Part shown: piece after piece, positions 35,574-44,001 of the stretch
Layout of the letters: each line of letters begins with the position of its first letter
How positions within the stretch are numbered: position 1 is the first letter of the stretch
Translations under genes and position numbers: made by a program
Origin: Flavobacteriaceae bacterium MAR_2010_188
GTDB lineage: Bacteria; Bacteroidota; Bacteroidia; Flavobacteriales; Flavobacteriaceae
DNA: 64,000 bases
Direction of reading: 5' to 3'
NCBI GenBank assembly: GCA_900104375.1
Contig: LT629302.1
Location: forward strand, 3,126,001-3,190,000
The notes under the pieces: model-generated
Seen by the model: only the letters and a program-made list of their open reading frames with translations
Databases searched by the model: none
What the model was told of the DNA's origin: nothing

Positions 35574-35648
35574 ATGCTTAATCAGTTTTGGAAACCTTTT
35601 ATGTTCGTGGTTCTGCTTTTATCACTTTCATATATCACAACATTCTAA
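35574..35648 (+). CDS. Candidate 24-residue hydrophobic peptide
   Basis: MLNQFWKPFMFVVLLLSLSY and four more residues: a tiny single-helix membrane peptide. A good -7-like box TAATTTTG (35541-35548) lies 25 bases upstream, in the right place for a Bacteroidota promoter, but no matching -33 TTG is found at the usual distance. Its composition and the promoter-like box are the only support. The rest of the 304-base gap (35400-35703) is unassigned. Confidence 0.25.
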   Translation: MLNQFWKPFMFVVLLLSLSYITTF

Positions 35649-35703
35649 TAATGGGATGATGGCAAATATTGAAGGTACCAAAGATTAATTTTAAGTAAAG
35701 AGA

Positions 35704-35967
35704 ATGACAGAACATAAAGAACATTTTGCGGACGATTTAGCTAACCAAGACCATAAACATTATGATGAGAGCACTGGTACTCAAAACCATAATGACCTTG
35801 AGGATAAATGGAACGAGATACAAGATGAATATATAGCATCCATTCCCGAACTAGAAACTGAAGACCTTTATTTTGAAGGCGGCGGATTTAACGGTATGCT
35901 TCAGAAAATGAGTGAAATTACCGGTAAGTCGGTCAAGGAAATTAGAAATGAAATAGAAAACTGGTAA
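35704..35967 (+). CDS. Small CsbD-like acidic protein
   Basis: 87 residues. A His/Asp/Gln-rich N-terminus (HKEHFADDLANQDHKH) is followed by a compact domain: KWNEIQDEYIASIPELETEDL, then FEGGGFNGMLQKMSEITGKS and a helical end EIRNEIENW. The W-x-x-I/L, ELxxEDL and GK-S-EIRxEI pattern resembles the CsbD-like stress proteins widespread in Bacteroidota. Soluble, no signal peptide. It stands alone and is probably stress-induced if the family call is right. Confidence 0.55.
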   Translation: MTEHKEHFADDLANQDHKHYDESTGTQNHNDLEDKWNEIQDEYIASIPELETEDLYFEGGGFNGMLQKMSEITGKSVKEIRNEIENW

Positions 35968-36342
35968 CGAGTAATTGTTTTAGACTGTTAAACTATTTTT
36001 AAGATTTTATCCTTGGTTAAACCTCCTCTTCTTAAAACACAGATTTCACATTAAAATAATATTATTTAGAATAAAACCCCAATTCTAAAAATTGCGTATC
36101 TACAAATACTTTTCACAATCTTGCTATAGTTTCCCCTATGTCATACTTTGAAGAGTAAAGAATCTAAGCAATAATCTTCAGTTTTAAACAATTGAATTTA
36201 CTTGCGGATTTTAAAGATTTATAACCGAAAAATCGACTGTTTATGCCTTTAGATTACTAATAATCAAGCGATGTAGGCAGATAAACAGGTAATTTCTTTT
36301 TGGATTAAATAATAATATAGTTTTGCCGATTATAACAAAAAG
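35968..36342. promoter_or_regulatory. Intergenic stretch with a -7-like box before the transglutaminase operon
   Basis: TAGTTTTG at 36318-36325 fits the Bacteroidota -7 consensus TAnnTTTG and is 17 bases before the ATG. The nearest upstream TTTG (36299-36302) is only 15 bases away, short of the usual 19-21, so the -33 element is weak. Nothing else is recognised. Confidence 0.35.
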
Positions 36343-37917
36343 ATGAATAATTATTATAGTTATCGCATTGTAATGCTTACTCTTATTATAATAGGAGTTG
36401 TTTCCCTTTGTACCAAACTAATATCTTCCTTTCAATACTTTGACAGGTTTTACGCAGATGAAATCTATAATATTTCATATCGATACTTCTATCAAGCAAA
36501 TGAGGAGGGCGCCTCGGTTACCAGCTATTTGCCAAAAAGTAATAACCATCAACGTATAACTTCTGTTAATGATAATACTAATACCAAAGTTCAATTTGTT
36601 CAATTTGAAGACGGACGGAATCTCAAAGGATCTTGGGTAAGCTCCGTAAAAGATAAATACGAAGATATTAACTACAATTTTACCTTCGAGGGCAAAACTA
36701 TAACGTATAAAATACCACTGAATTTTCAAAAACCTACTAAAGAGTACAGACCGTATCTAAGATTCTCGGATAATGTACAGGGTGGTGATAGCCATATTCA
36801 AGACTTTGCAAAGAAATTGGCAGCAAAGGCTGATAATGATCGAGAACGGATTAAGAATATATATAAGTATGTAGAAAATATGCCTGCTGCTCCTGCAATT
36901 TCTTTAAAGGATGCCTCGGCGGCTTTCGAGCAAAATAAGGCGTCATCTAATTGTAAAAGCAGGTTGTTAGTGGCCTTCGCCAGAAGTTTAGGTTATCCTG
37001 CCCGAGTAAGAAGTGGATTAATGCTAGACGAGAGTAACACCCATGAAACCCATTCTTGGTCAGAAATAAACATTAACGACACTTGGATTCCTTTCGATGC
37101 CTCAAATGACCAATATGCCCGTTTGCCATCTAATTATTTGGAGTTATATGAAGGAGACGATTTTATGGCGATTGATTTTACCGGTAGTAATTTCGATTAT
37201 GCCTATGAAATTAATAAACAGGTCAATCTGCCCTATCTAAAAATCAGCGCAAATGAATTTAGGCAGAAGTTCCCTATTTCGCTTTGGGGTTTGGTTGAAA
37301 ACAACATTATAAATCTCAAAATGCTAACCCTACTATTAATGATTCCGATTGGTGGGCTTATCGTGGCATTTCTTAGGAACATTGTTGGCCTAAAAACATT
37401 TGGAGTTTTTTTACCGGTGCTTATTTCTTTCTCGTTGATAGAAATCGGGTTCGTAAAAGGCCTTTTTTCATTTATCGTATTGATTCTAATCGTTGGGCTG
37501 GTGACAAGACCATTTAATAAAATGAAACTGTTACACACTCCCAAATTGGTAATATCCTTAACCTTAATGATTTTGGTTATGCTAGCTGGCTCGTACCTGG
37601 GAATGGAAACCAAACTACTTTGGTTAACTTCTTTGTCTTTTTTCCCTGTGATAATTCTAACTATTTCTGCTGAAAGATTCTCAACGCTAATAGAAGAACA
37701 TGGCCTAAAGGACGCAACCATCACATTTGGGCAAACTCTAATTTCAGTAGTAATCTGCTACCTCGTTTTATATAAATCCTTAGTCTCTTATGTCCTAATC
37801 CTTTACCCAGAAATATTATTATTGGTCATTGCCCTAGCGATGCTCTTAGGTAGATACATTGGTTTAAGATGGACCGAGCTCATCAGGTTTAAGCCGCTCT
37901 TAAACTTTAATAAATAA
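36343..37917 (+). CDS. Transglutaminase-like domain fused to a seven-helix membrane domain
   Basis: 524 residues: membrane helix (10-28), periplasmic region, transglutaminase-like core (about 150-260), then about seven membrane helices (about 325-515). The family is usually called an inactive transglutaminase, but here the three positions expected of the triad are filled: Cys204 (SSNCKSR), His237 (THSWSEI) and Asp252 (PFDASND), with the family's ARSLGYPARV between them. It may therefore be a working peptidase or amidotransferase facing the periplasm (inference). It is 6 bases from an ATP-grasp ligase gene, the standard partner of this family. Confidence 0.85.
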   Translation: MNNYYSYRIVMLTLIIIGVVSLCTKLISSFQYFDRFYADEIYNISYRYFYQANEEGASVTSYLPKSNNHQRITSVNDNTNTKVQFVQFEDGRNLKGSWVSSVKDKYEDINYNFTFEGKTITYKIPLNFQKPTKEYRPYLRFSDNVQGGDSHIQDFAKKLAAKADNDRERIKNIYKYVENMPAAPAISLKDASAAFEQNKASSNCKSRLLVAFARSLGYPARVRSGLMLDESNTHETHSWSEININDTWIPFDASNDQYARLPSNYLELYEGDDFMAIDFTGSNFDYAYEINKQVNLPYLKISANEFRQKFPISLWGLVENNIINLKMLTLLLMIPIGGLIVAFLRNIVGLKTFGVFLPVLISFSLIEIGFVKGLFSFIVLILIVGLVTRPFNKMKLLHTPKLVISLTLMILVMLAGSYLGMETKLLWLTSLSFFPVIILTISAERFSTLIEEHGLKDATITFGQTLISVVICYLVLYKSLVSYVLILYPEILLLVIALAMLLGRYIGLRWTELIRFKPLLNFNK

Positions 37918-37923
37918 AGAATT

Positions 37924-38886
37924 ATGTTTAAAAAGATATTAAATTTCACCAATCCAAATGGTGTAATAGGTCTTAATCAAAGGAACCTAGAATTAATCTA
38001 TACCAAAAATAAGCGTGAAGATTATAAACTTGCAGATGATAAAATCATTACCAAGAATATTCTTCATGAAGCAGATATAGCCTGCGCAGAAACCTATCAA
38101 GTAATCTACAAGATAAAGGATATTGAAAACGCTTGGAAGAATTGCCAACAATACCAATCTCTAGCTATAAAACCAGCAAATGGTTCTGGCGGAGGTGGTA
38201 TTATGATTGTTAGAAAATCAAAAGATGGTGGTTGGCTAAATAAAGGTCAAGCAATCAGCGACCACGATATTATGCACCACATTACTTCAATAGTGTCTGG
38301 ATTTTTCTCACGTGGAGATGGCGACAGTTGTTTAATTGAAGAATGTATTGTTCCTCACCACTTTTTCACAGAAATCTATAATGAAGGTGTTCCGGATTTT
38401 AGGATTATCACCCTAAACAGTAAACCTTTAATGGCCATGTTGCGTATGCCTACCTCTAAATCTGGCGGAATGGCCAACTTACACCAACAAGGCGTAGGGA
38501 TTGGGGTTGATATGAAGACCGGAAAACTTACCGAGGTTTATGATGGTAAAACATATAGCAACTATCATCCCGATAGTCCAAAGTTGGTAACTGGTCTAGA
38601 AATCCCTTTTTGGGAAGAAATCCTTGATTTATCGATTAAAACATCTAAAGCGTTTCCTTTAAAATATTTAGGAATCGACTTGGTAATAGATAAGGTAAAA
38701 GGTCCCCAGATAATGGAAATCAATGTACGTCCCGGATTAGCTATTCAAATGGTTAATCGTTGCGGATTACAACAGGCCAGAGAACAACATTTTATTCCGA
38801 CTCTACAGGTTAAAAAGCGTTACAAGCGAATCTTAGAAAACGCTACCAAATGGGATCATAACCTAAAAAGCATTAAGTTTTTCTAA
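37924..38886 (+). CDS. ATP-grasp alpha-L-glutamate-ligase-like protein
   Basis: 320 residues, no signal peptide or membrane helix. ATP-grasp features: AIKPANGSGGGGIMIV glycine-rich lid, LIEECIVPH, DFRIITLNSKPLMAMLRMP, and the metal-binding DLVIDKVKGPQIMEINVRPG near the C-terminus. It belongs to the RimK-related ligases that sit with 7TM-transglutaminases; such enzymes would join amino acids, probably glutamate, to a peptide or small acceptor in the cytosol. The acceptor is unknown. It lies 6 bases downstream of its partner and 26 bases before the barrel gene. Confidence 0.85.
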   Translation: MFKKILNFTNPNGVIGLNQRNLELIYTKNKREDYKLADDKIITKNILHEADIACAETYQVIYKIKDIENAWKNCQQYQSLAIKPANGSGGGGIMIVRKSKDGGWLNKGQAISDHDIMHHITSIVSGFFSRGDGDSCLIEECIVPHHFFTEIYNEGVPDFRIITLNSKPLMAMLRMPTSKSGGMANLHQQGVGIGVDMKTGKLTEVYDGKTYSNYHPDSPKLVTGLEIPFWEEILDLSIKTSKAFPLKYLGIDLVIDKVKGPQIMEINVRPGLAIQMVNRCGLQQAREQHFIPTLQVKKRYKRILENATKWDHNLKSIKFF

Positions 38887-38912
38887 CATTTCTATTTAAG
38901 GATTTATCCCCA

Positions 38913-40040
38913 ATGAAAAAGAATATTATTTATTTAGTAATAGTATTATCCGCGTCTAGCATTTACTCACAGAGCAAACATTTTTTTAATGCTGAAACTA
39001 TTTATGGTTACGAGTATAATTATTTTAGAAGCCCTAAGGAAGTTGAAAGAGAAGGAATTCTGTTTACCCAAGATCAAATTTTAGCCAGTAGCACCTATCA
39101 AGAATTTCTGGTAGACTACGATTATAGATATAAATGGAACAAGAACAGAATCCGGGTATCCTTAAATCCAGAAGCCCGTTTGTTCTACGAAAATTTCGAC
39201 GATAGTTATTGGAGCATAAGATTATTGAATCGATATGATTATGAGATAAGTGAGAACTCAAAGTTTTTGTTAGAGGGCTCTCTTAAGCGGATGGATAGGG
39301 ATGGATTCGATGGTGACTTCGATGTTTTGATCAGTCCCTTTGGATATTTTACTTACGGAGGAAGCACAGGTTTAGAGTTGTCTCTTTTCTCGAAAAACAC
39401 AACCATAGTTGAAGGTTTCTATAATTTTAAGAACTATGACGACTATGGGACTAGAGACCTTCAATATGATGAATATGGCGTGCAATTAAGGTTTGAACAA
39501 AATTTTAAAAAAGACAAGTTAAATCATAGCTACGGTTTTTCAGGTTATAGTAAACAAAGATTATATGACACCTTCAACTCTTTGAGCAATTCGCAAGAGG
39601 GAGAAAGAAAGTGGAATTACCTCCATGGCGATGTTTTCTATGATTTACCTATCAATTCTAAATTGACTATTGAACCGAGTTTCGAGTTCACTGCTAGAAT
39701 CGATAAAGGTGCTGATCGAGCTGGATATAATGAATTAGGACCGAGTTTACAATTCACATTTGATAATGATAAAACTCTTATTCGTCCAAAATTCGAGTAC
39801 TTGAGACGAAACTACACCGATATAGAAGCGAGGGATAATCTTGGTTCGATCGGCGAAAAAACACAGTATGGTTATGCTAACTTTAGGATGGTAGCCGAGC
39901 ACGATATATCTGAAAAATGGAAGCTTACCGCTGATGTCTATAGTAAAATAAGATCCAGTAATTATACAGACATCACAGCTCGGTCATTTAGAGCCTACCG
40001 AAATCAGTATGCCGGTATCGGCATAAAGTATGTGATGTAA
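38913..40040 (+). CDS. Probable outer-membrane beta-barrel protein, third gene of the transglutaminase/ATP-grasp operon
   Basis: 375 residues. Signal peptide (1-20, ending SIYSQ), then alternating aromatic/polar strands throughout (YEYNYFRSP, YDYRYKWNKNRIRVSLN, YGFSGYSKQRLY, YAGIGIKYV), about 16-18 strands, with no soluble domain. No named family is recognised. Its spacing (26 bases) suggests co-transcription with the ligase, so it may export or take up the product of that pathway (inference). Confidence 0.65.
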   Translation: MKKNIIYLVIVLSASSIYSQSKHFFNAETIYGYEYNYFRSPKEVEREGILFTQDQILASSTYQEFLVDYDYRYKWNKNRIRVSLNPEARLFYENFDDSYWSIRLLNRYDYEISENSKFLLEGSLKRMDRDGFDGDFDVLISPFGYFTYGGSTGLELSLFSKNTTIVEGFYNFKNYDDYGTRDLQYDEYGVQLRFEQNFKKDKLNHSYGFSGYSKQRLYDTFNSLSNSQEGERKWNYLHGDVFYDLPINSKLTIEPSFEFTARIDKGADRAGYNELGPSLQFTFDNDKTLIRPKFEYLRRNYTDIEARDNLGSIGEKTQYGYANFRMVAEHDISEKWKLTADVYSKIRSSNYTDITARSFRAYRNQYAGIGIKYVM

Positions 40041-40284
40041 AGCAATTATCTTCGATCAAAGCTAATAGACAATCATCTAAAATTCTTCAAATTGTAAATA
40101 AGATTTATTGAATCCGATTGTAGCAATTTATCATCTCGTTCCCTAGTTTTATATAAATACTTCATTATCTGTCTATTAGAAAGAATCACGGTCGAAATCC
40201 TGATTCAAAAATGTTAATTTTTTTTTCGATATTGTTATTTTTTTTAAACAACTTGTAACCTTTAAATTTTAAAGTAATTTTTTA

Positions 40285-41751
40285 GTGCGAAAATTCAAGG
40301 TAAAAGTATCCAACTCGCTAGATATGCTTAAGAGGTTGGCGGTTGAAACAGATAGTTTAATTAATGAAGATTACGGTTCTGCTGTAATGATCTGGAACAA
40401 AGCTCTAGGTGACGGAATTTCTCGTGCGTTTGAAATACTACCTGGTTTGTCGGTCATAATCTACGATGTAGAATTAAAAGAGGATTTCCTTTTTACCAAA
40501 GACGAGTCAATAGCAAATACTCTGTATTTAATGTATTGCTTAGAAGGAAATGTGCTTCACAAATTTGGCAACGAAAAGATTTACGAAAGTGTTAACGAAA
40601 AGCAGAATGTGTTTCTTCAAGGTGAAAAGCACAGAAGTAATGACGTTCTCATTCCAGCCAAATCAAGGGTTAAATTAAGCGTAATTTATATTGTTGAGTC
40701 GCTTTTAGAAACCCACAGAGATTTTAAAGGGGGATATTTATCTTCTGGGCTGCAAGAACTTTTCAATTTTATAGGTACAGACCGACCTTACCGCTATTTC
40801 GGTCCTTTAAATTCTAAGATCGCCCACTTTGCTAAGCAGCTGTATGTCGGCAAAAATATAGATTTTGTAAATCGATTATTGATGGAAGCGTCGGTTCTTC
40901 AACTTCTGGCTAATCAGATTTCATCATTACAATCTCCAAAAAGTGAGTCAATCGTAGGCGAAAAACTTTCTACAAAAGAATTAAAACGTGTTTTAGATCT
41001 TAGTAATCATATCGTTAATAATCTAGATAAAAACTATTCGATACTTCACTATACAAAGTATGCTGGTATTTCTGCTGCGAAAGTGCAGGCCGGTTTCAAG
41101 CATTATTTTAATGAAACCATCAATACCTTCACTAGAAATGCTAGAATGGCTAAGACTAAAGAATTAATCGAGACAACAAATCTTAATTTTTCTGAGATTT
41201 CATATTTAGTTGGGATTTCTAGTAGAAGCTATTTCTCCAAAGAATTTCAAAATTACTACGGTGTAACGCCTACCAAATACAGAAAATCTATTGAGAATAT
41301 TAAACCGCATTTCGAACTGAGCTATCACTCTGTCGCAAATAGCGGAAATACCGATGAAGATGTTAGAAATATCCTCATTTCTTCAAAAGAAAATAACACT
41401 AACCGCAATATTACTGGTTGTTTAATCAACTACAATGATTCTTTTTTTCAAATTCTGGAAGGATCCAAAAACGATATTTTATCGTTAATGAAGAAAATAA
41501 AATCCGACGACAGACATTCTGATTTAGAAATTATTTGGAGTGGCTTTAGAAGTCATAGAAGCTTTCATAATTTTTCTATGGCTTATATAAATAACGATGA
41601 GGTAAGGACCATAAGCGATAGAAACAAGGCAATAGATACAGACGTTTTGGATATAATTAAAACTCACCAAAGAAAAACAATTCCCGTAAGTAGGTTTTGG
41701 GAACAGGTAAAAAACCAGCTAATGGTACATATGGAGAGCGTTGCTTCCTAA
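40285..41751 (+). CDS. AraC-type transcription regulator fused to a C-terminal BLUF blue-light sensor
   Basis: 488 residues from a GTG start (the next ATG, codon 14, would cut the conserved N-terminal strand). An N-terminal ligand-type domain (about 1-215) typical of Bacteroidota AraC proteins, then an AraC helix-turn-helix pair (about 235-335, ending VGISSRSYFSKEFQNYYGVTPTKYRK without the usual gap), then a BLUF domain (342-437). The BLUF residues for flavin photochemistry are present: Tyr347 (ELSYHS), Asn370/371 before ITG, Gln389 (FFQILEG) and Met432 (FSMAY); the semi-conserved Trp is Phe. It should bind FAD and switch DNA binding in blue light, which is inferred. It lies alone, convergent with a PIG-L gene. 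Confidence 0.9.
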   Translation: MRKFKVKVSNSLDMLKRLAVETDSLINEDYGSAVMIWNKALGDGISRAFEILPGLSVIIYDVELKEDFLFTKDESIANTLYLMYCLEGNVLHKFGNEKIYESVNEKQNVFLQGEKHRSNDVLIPAKSRVKLSVIYIVESLLETHRDFKGGYLSSGLQELFNFIGTDRPYRYFGPLNSKIAHFAKQLYVGKNIDFVNRLLMEASVLQLLANQISSLQSPKSESIVGEKLSTKELKRVLDLSNHIVNNLDKNYSILHYTKYAGISAAKVQAGFKHYFNETINTFTRNARMAKTKELIETTNLNFSEISYLVGISSRSYFSKEFQNYYGVTPTKYRKSIENIKPHFELSYHSVANSGNTDEDVRNILISSKENNTNRNITGCLINYNDSFFQILEGSKNDILSLMKKIKSDDRHSDLEIIWSGFRSHRSFHNFSMAYINNDEVRTISDRNKAIDTDVLDIIKTHQRKTIPVSRFWEQVKNQLMVHMESVAS

Positions 41752-41757
41752 TTACTC

Positions 41758-42627
41758 TTACTGCTTTTTTATTCTGAAATACTGCTTTCCTACCCAAGAA
41801 TTATGTGCGGCGTCCCAGGTCGGATAATGGCCTAAATCAGAAAGACCAGACGCGGTTGCTCCCCATGTTCCTGCAGAAATGAGATAGTCCTCAGGATGTA
41901 CGTTCAAAGGTTTTGTAGAAGTAGAGTACTCTTCATAAAGGTAAACCATGGTATTTGCAGATTCTTCAGCTACCTCCTGCATTATTTTAGAAGAATGTAA
42001 ATGGTCTATGTGATCATTGATGTTTAATGTACTATCAGTATCCGCCAAGTGAAAGATTATTTTGTCAAATCCTGTTGCTTCCTTTTCCACCAATTGTTTC
42101 ATAGTTTTCTTTAAATCGTCTATTGAATTATAAGTAGTGCTTTTGTCTAATGGCGCAATTGAACTGCTTATGCCACTGTAGAATCTTCTTAAACTTCCCT
42201 CATGTTCTACCATGGTATCATTTGCTACGATATAGCCATCATGAAGTCTAAAAAAATACGCTTTGGCGTTTGCGTATTCATAATTAAGGATGTTATGACC
42301 GTTTATTTTTGAAGAATCTATTTTCATTTCTTTTCCATAATCAGGTTTGTTTCCGTGAGCGTTTACCATAAATCGGATGGCGCGTAAACTTCCTTCTTCC
42401 CTTGCTAAATAATAATTATCGGTCATTTCTGCTCCGGCATCGCCCGCGGTGACATGCAGAAAAATGGTCTTATTTTGAAGGCTGTCTAGACTGTGATAAG
42501 CATTGGGATTCATAAATAATTGCCAGTCGTCCGGATGGGAACTCACAAAGACGTTTAAGGTTTGTGCCTTTGAATAAGCGGATAAAAGAATCAGGCTAAT
42601 AAAGATTACATTTTTAAAAAACTTCAT
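41758..42627 (-). CDS. Secreted PIG-L/LmbE-like deacetylase
   Basis: 289 residues. Signal peptide (1-21, ending SKAQ). The zinc-binding HPDD motif is at 31-34 (SSHPDDWQLF) and a second histidine cluster (NINDHIDHLHSS) lies near residue 210, as in the PIG-L fold. Asp33 is the expected general base. Such proteins usually remove acetyl groups from N-acetyl-amino sugars; this secreted branch is not characterised. It is convergent with the AraC-BLUF gene (6-base gap). The 264 bases between it and the next gene hold nothing recognisable. Confidence 0.75.
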   Translation of the reverse strand: MKFFKNVIFISLILLSAYSKAQTLNVFVSSHPDDWQLFMNPNAYHSLDSLQNKTIFLHVTAGDAGAEMTDNYYLAREEGSLRAIRFMVNAHGNKPDYGKEMKIDSSKINGHNILNYEYANAKAYFFRLHDGYIVANDTMVEHEGSLRRFYSGISSSIAPLDKSTTYNSIDDLKKTMKQLVEKEATGFDKIIFHLADTDSTLNINDHIDHLHSSKIMQEVAEESANTMVYLYEEYSTSTKPLNVHPEDYLISAGTWGATASGLSDLGHYPTWDAAHNSWVGKQYFRIKKQ

Positions 42628-42891
42628 AAGAATATCAATTTTAATCTTTTGAAGATAATCAATATTCTCTTTCAGAAATAATAACGATTTAAAATATCTA
42701 AAAAGCTGGAGACTTTACTTTTCAATTCATGTAAAATTTAGAGCTAGAATCTGCGATGCTTCAACAAAGCAAACACCTTTCCCCTATAGTCGTGACTACG
42801 GGATATTATCGAGGCAACATTCTATTTTATTACAGCTAGTTTACGGGCTAGATGCCATTATTTTTGCTAATCGCTTACTATCTAAACCTAC

Positions 42892-44001
42892 ATGTTTAAG
42901 GCAAAAAGACATAAAGAAATATTCAATCAGCTTTCTGATGATTCTCGGAAGTTCCCGGCCTCAGCCATTTCACTATTAAAGGAAAAAGGCTTAATGACTG
43001 CGACCATCCCTACTGAATTTTCCTCGGTAAAATCAGTAAAAAGTGAAAAGCTAAGAATGCTGCAATTGTTGTTTGAAGTTGGTCGTGGCGATTTGTCGGT
43101 TGGCAGAATCTACGAAGGCCATCTCAATGCTTTGCTTTTAATTGAAATTTATGGATCAACCTCCCAAAAAGAGCATTTATTCCGCGATGCCTTTGACGAT
43201 AAAGTTTTTGGGGTCTGGAATACCGAAAGACCTTTTGAAGGCCTTCAACTTATAAAAGATTCAGAAGGACTTATACTTAAAGGCGCAAAAACATTCTGCT
43301 CTGGTGCTTTAAATATCGAAAGACCACTTATAACCGCACGTACTGCTGAAGGAACCCAAATGTTGGTCTTAAATAATCAACAGATGCGTAAGATAAAAGA
43401 AGACTGGTCGTTGTGGAATCCTATGGGGATGAAAGCTTCTACAAGTTGTAGGTTAGACTTTAGTGGTATAAAAGTGGATAAGGACCAACTATTAGGGAAA
43501 GCTGACGACTATTATCGGGAACCCTATTTTTCTTGGGGAGCGGTGAGGTTTTCGGCGGTGCAACTTGGAGGCGCCAAAACCGTTTCGGAAGTTGCAATGG
43601 CGCATCTCACAAAATATAACCGAACCTCAGATCCCTATCAAAAAATGCGGTTAGGACAACTTGCAATTCTGCAAGAAACAGCTAGTCTATGGCTAAGTAG
43701 GGCAGAAGACCTTCAAGCTAATGGTTTTGAAATCTATGAAAATGAATTTAGGTCGAATTTTTCGAACATGATGCGCTTGGTAACTTCAGAAATTTGTTTG
43801 AATACCATAGAATTATCCGAAAAATGCGTCGGAATTCAAGGAATGATGGAGAATCATCCGCTAGAAAAGGCCAGCCGAGACTTGAGAGTTTACCTTAAAC
43901 AGGCCGGGCCAGATGAAGCTTTGACGCGGGTAGGTAAATATGCGACTCAACAACATAATAAAACAAATGAGCAAATCGATAAACTTCGAAGAGTTAAATA
44001 A
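42892..44001 (+). CDS. Acyl-CoA dehydrogenase-family protein
   Basis: 369 residues with the family's outline: an N-terminal helical domain, a beta middle (FGVWNTERP, GLILKGAKTFCSGA, DWSLWNPMGMKASTSC) that would contact FAD and an acyl thioester, and a C-terminal helical bundle (EKCVGIQGMMENHPLEKASRDLR). The length is normal. The catalytic Glu is not obvious to me, so the reaction is uncertain. Context is not fatty-acid degradation: it overlaps a deacetylase/methyltransferase fusion and lies in a surface-glycan cluster, so the substrate may be a sugar-linked or carrier-bound acyl group (inference). Confidence 0.75.
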   Translation: MFKAKRHKEIFNQLSDDSRKFPASAISLLKEKGLMTATIPTEFSSVKSVKSEKLRMLQLLFEVGRGDLSVGRIYEGHLNALLLIEIYGSTSQKEHLFRDAFDDKVFGVWNTERPFEGLQLIKDSEGLILKGAKTFCSGALNIERPLITARTAEGTQMLVLNNQQMRKIKEDWSLWNPMGMKASTSCRLDFSGIKVDKDQLLGKADDYYREPYFSWGAVRFSAVQLGGAKTVSEVAMAHLTKYNRTSDPYQKMRLGQLAILQETASLWLSRAEDLQANGFEIYENEFRSNFSNMMRLVTSEICLNTIELSEKCVGIQGMMENHPLEKASRDLRVYLKQAGPDEALTRVGKYATQQHNKTNEQIDKLRRVK

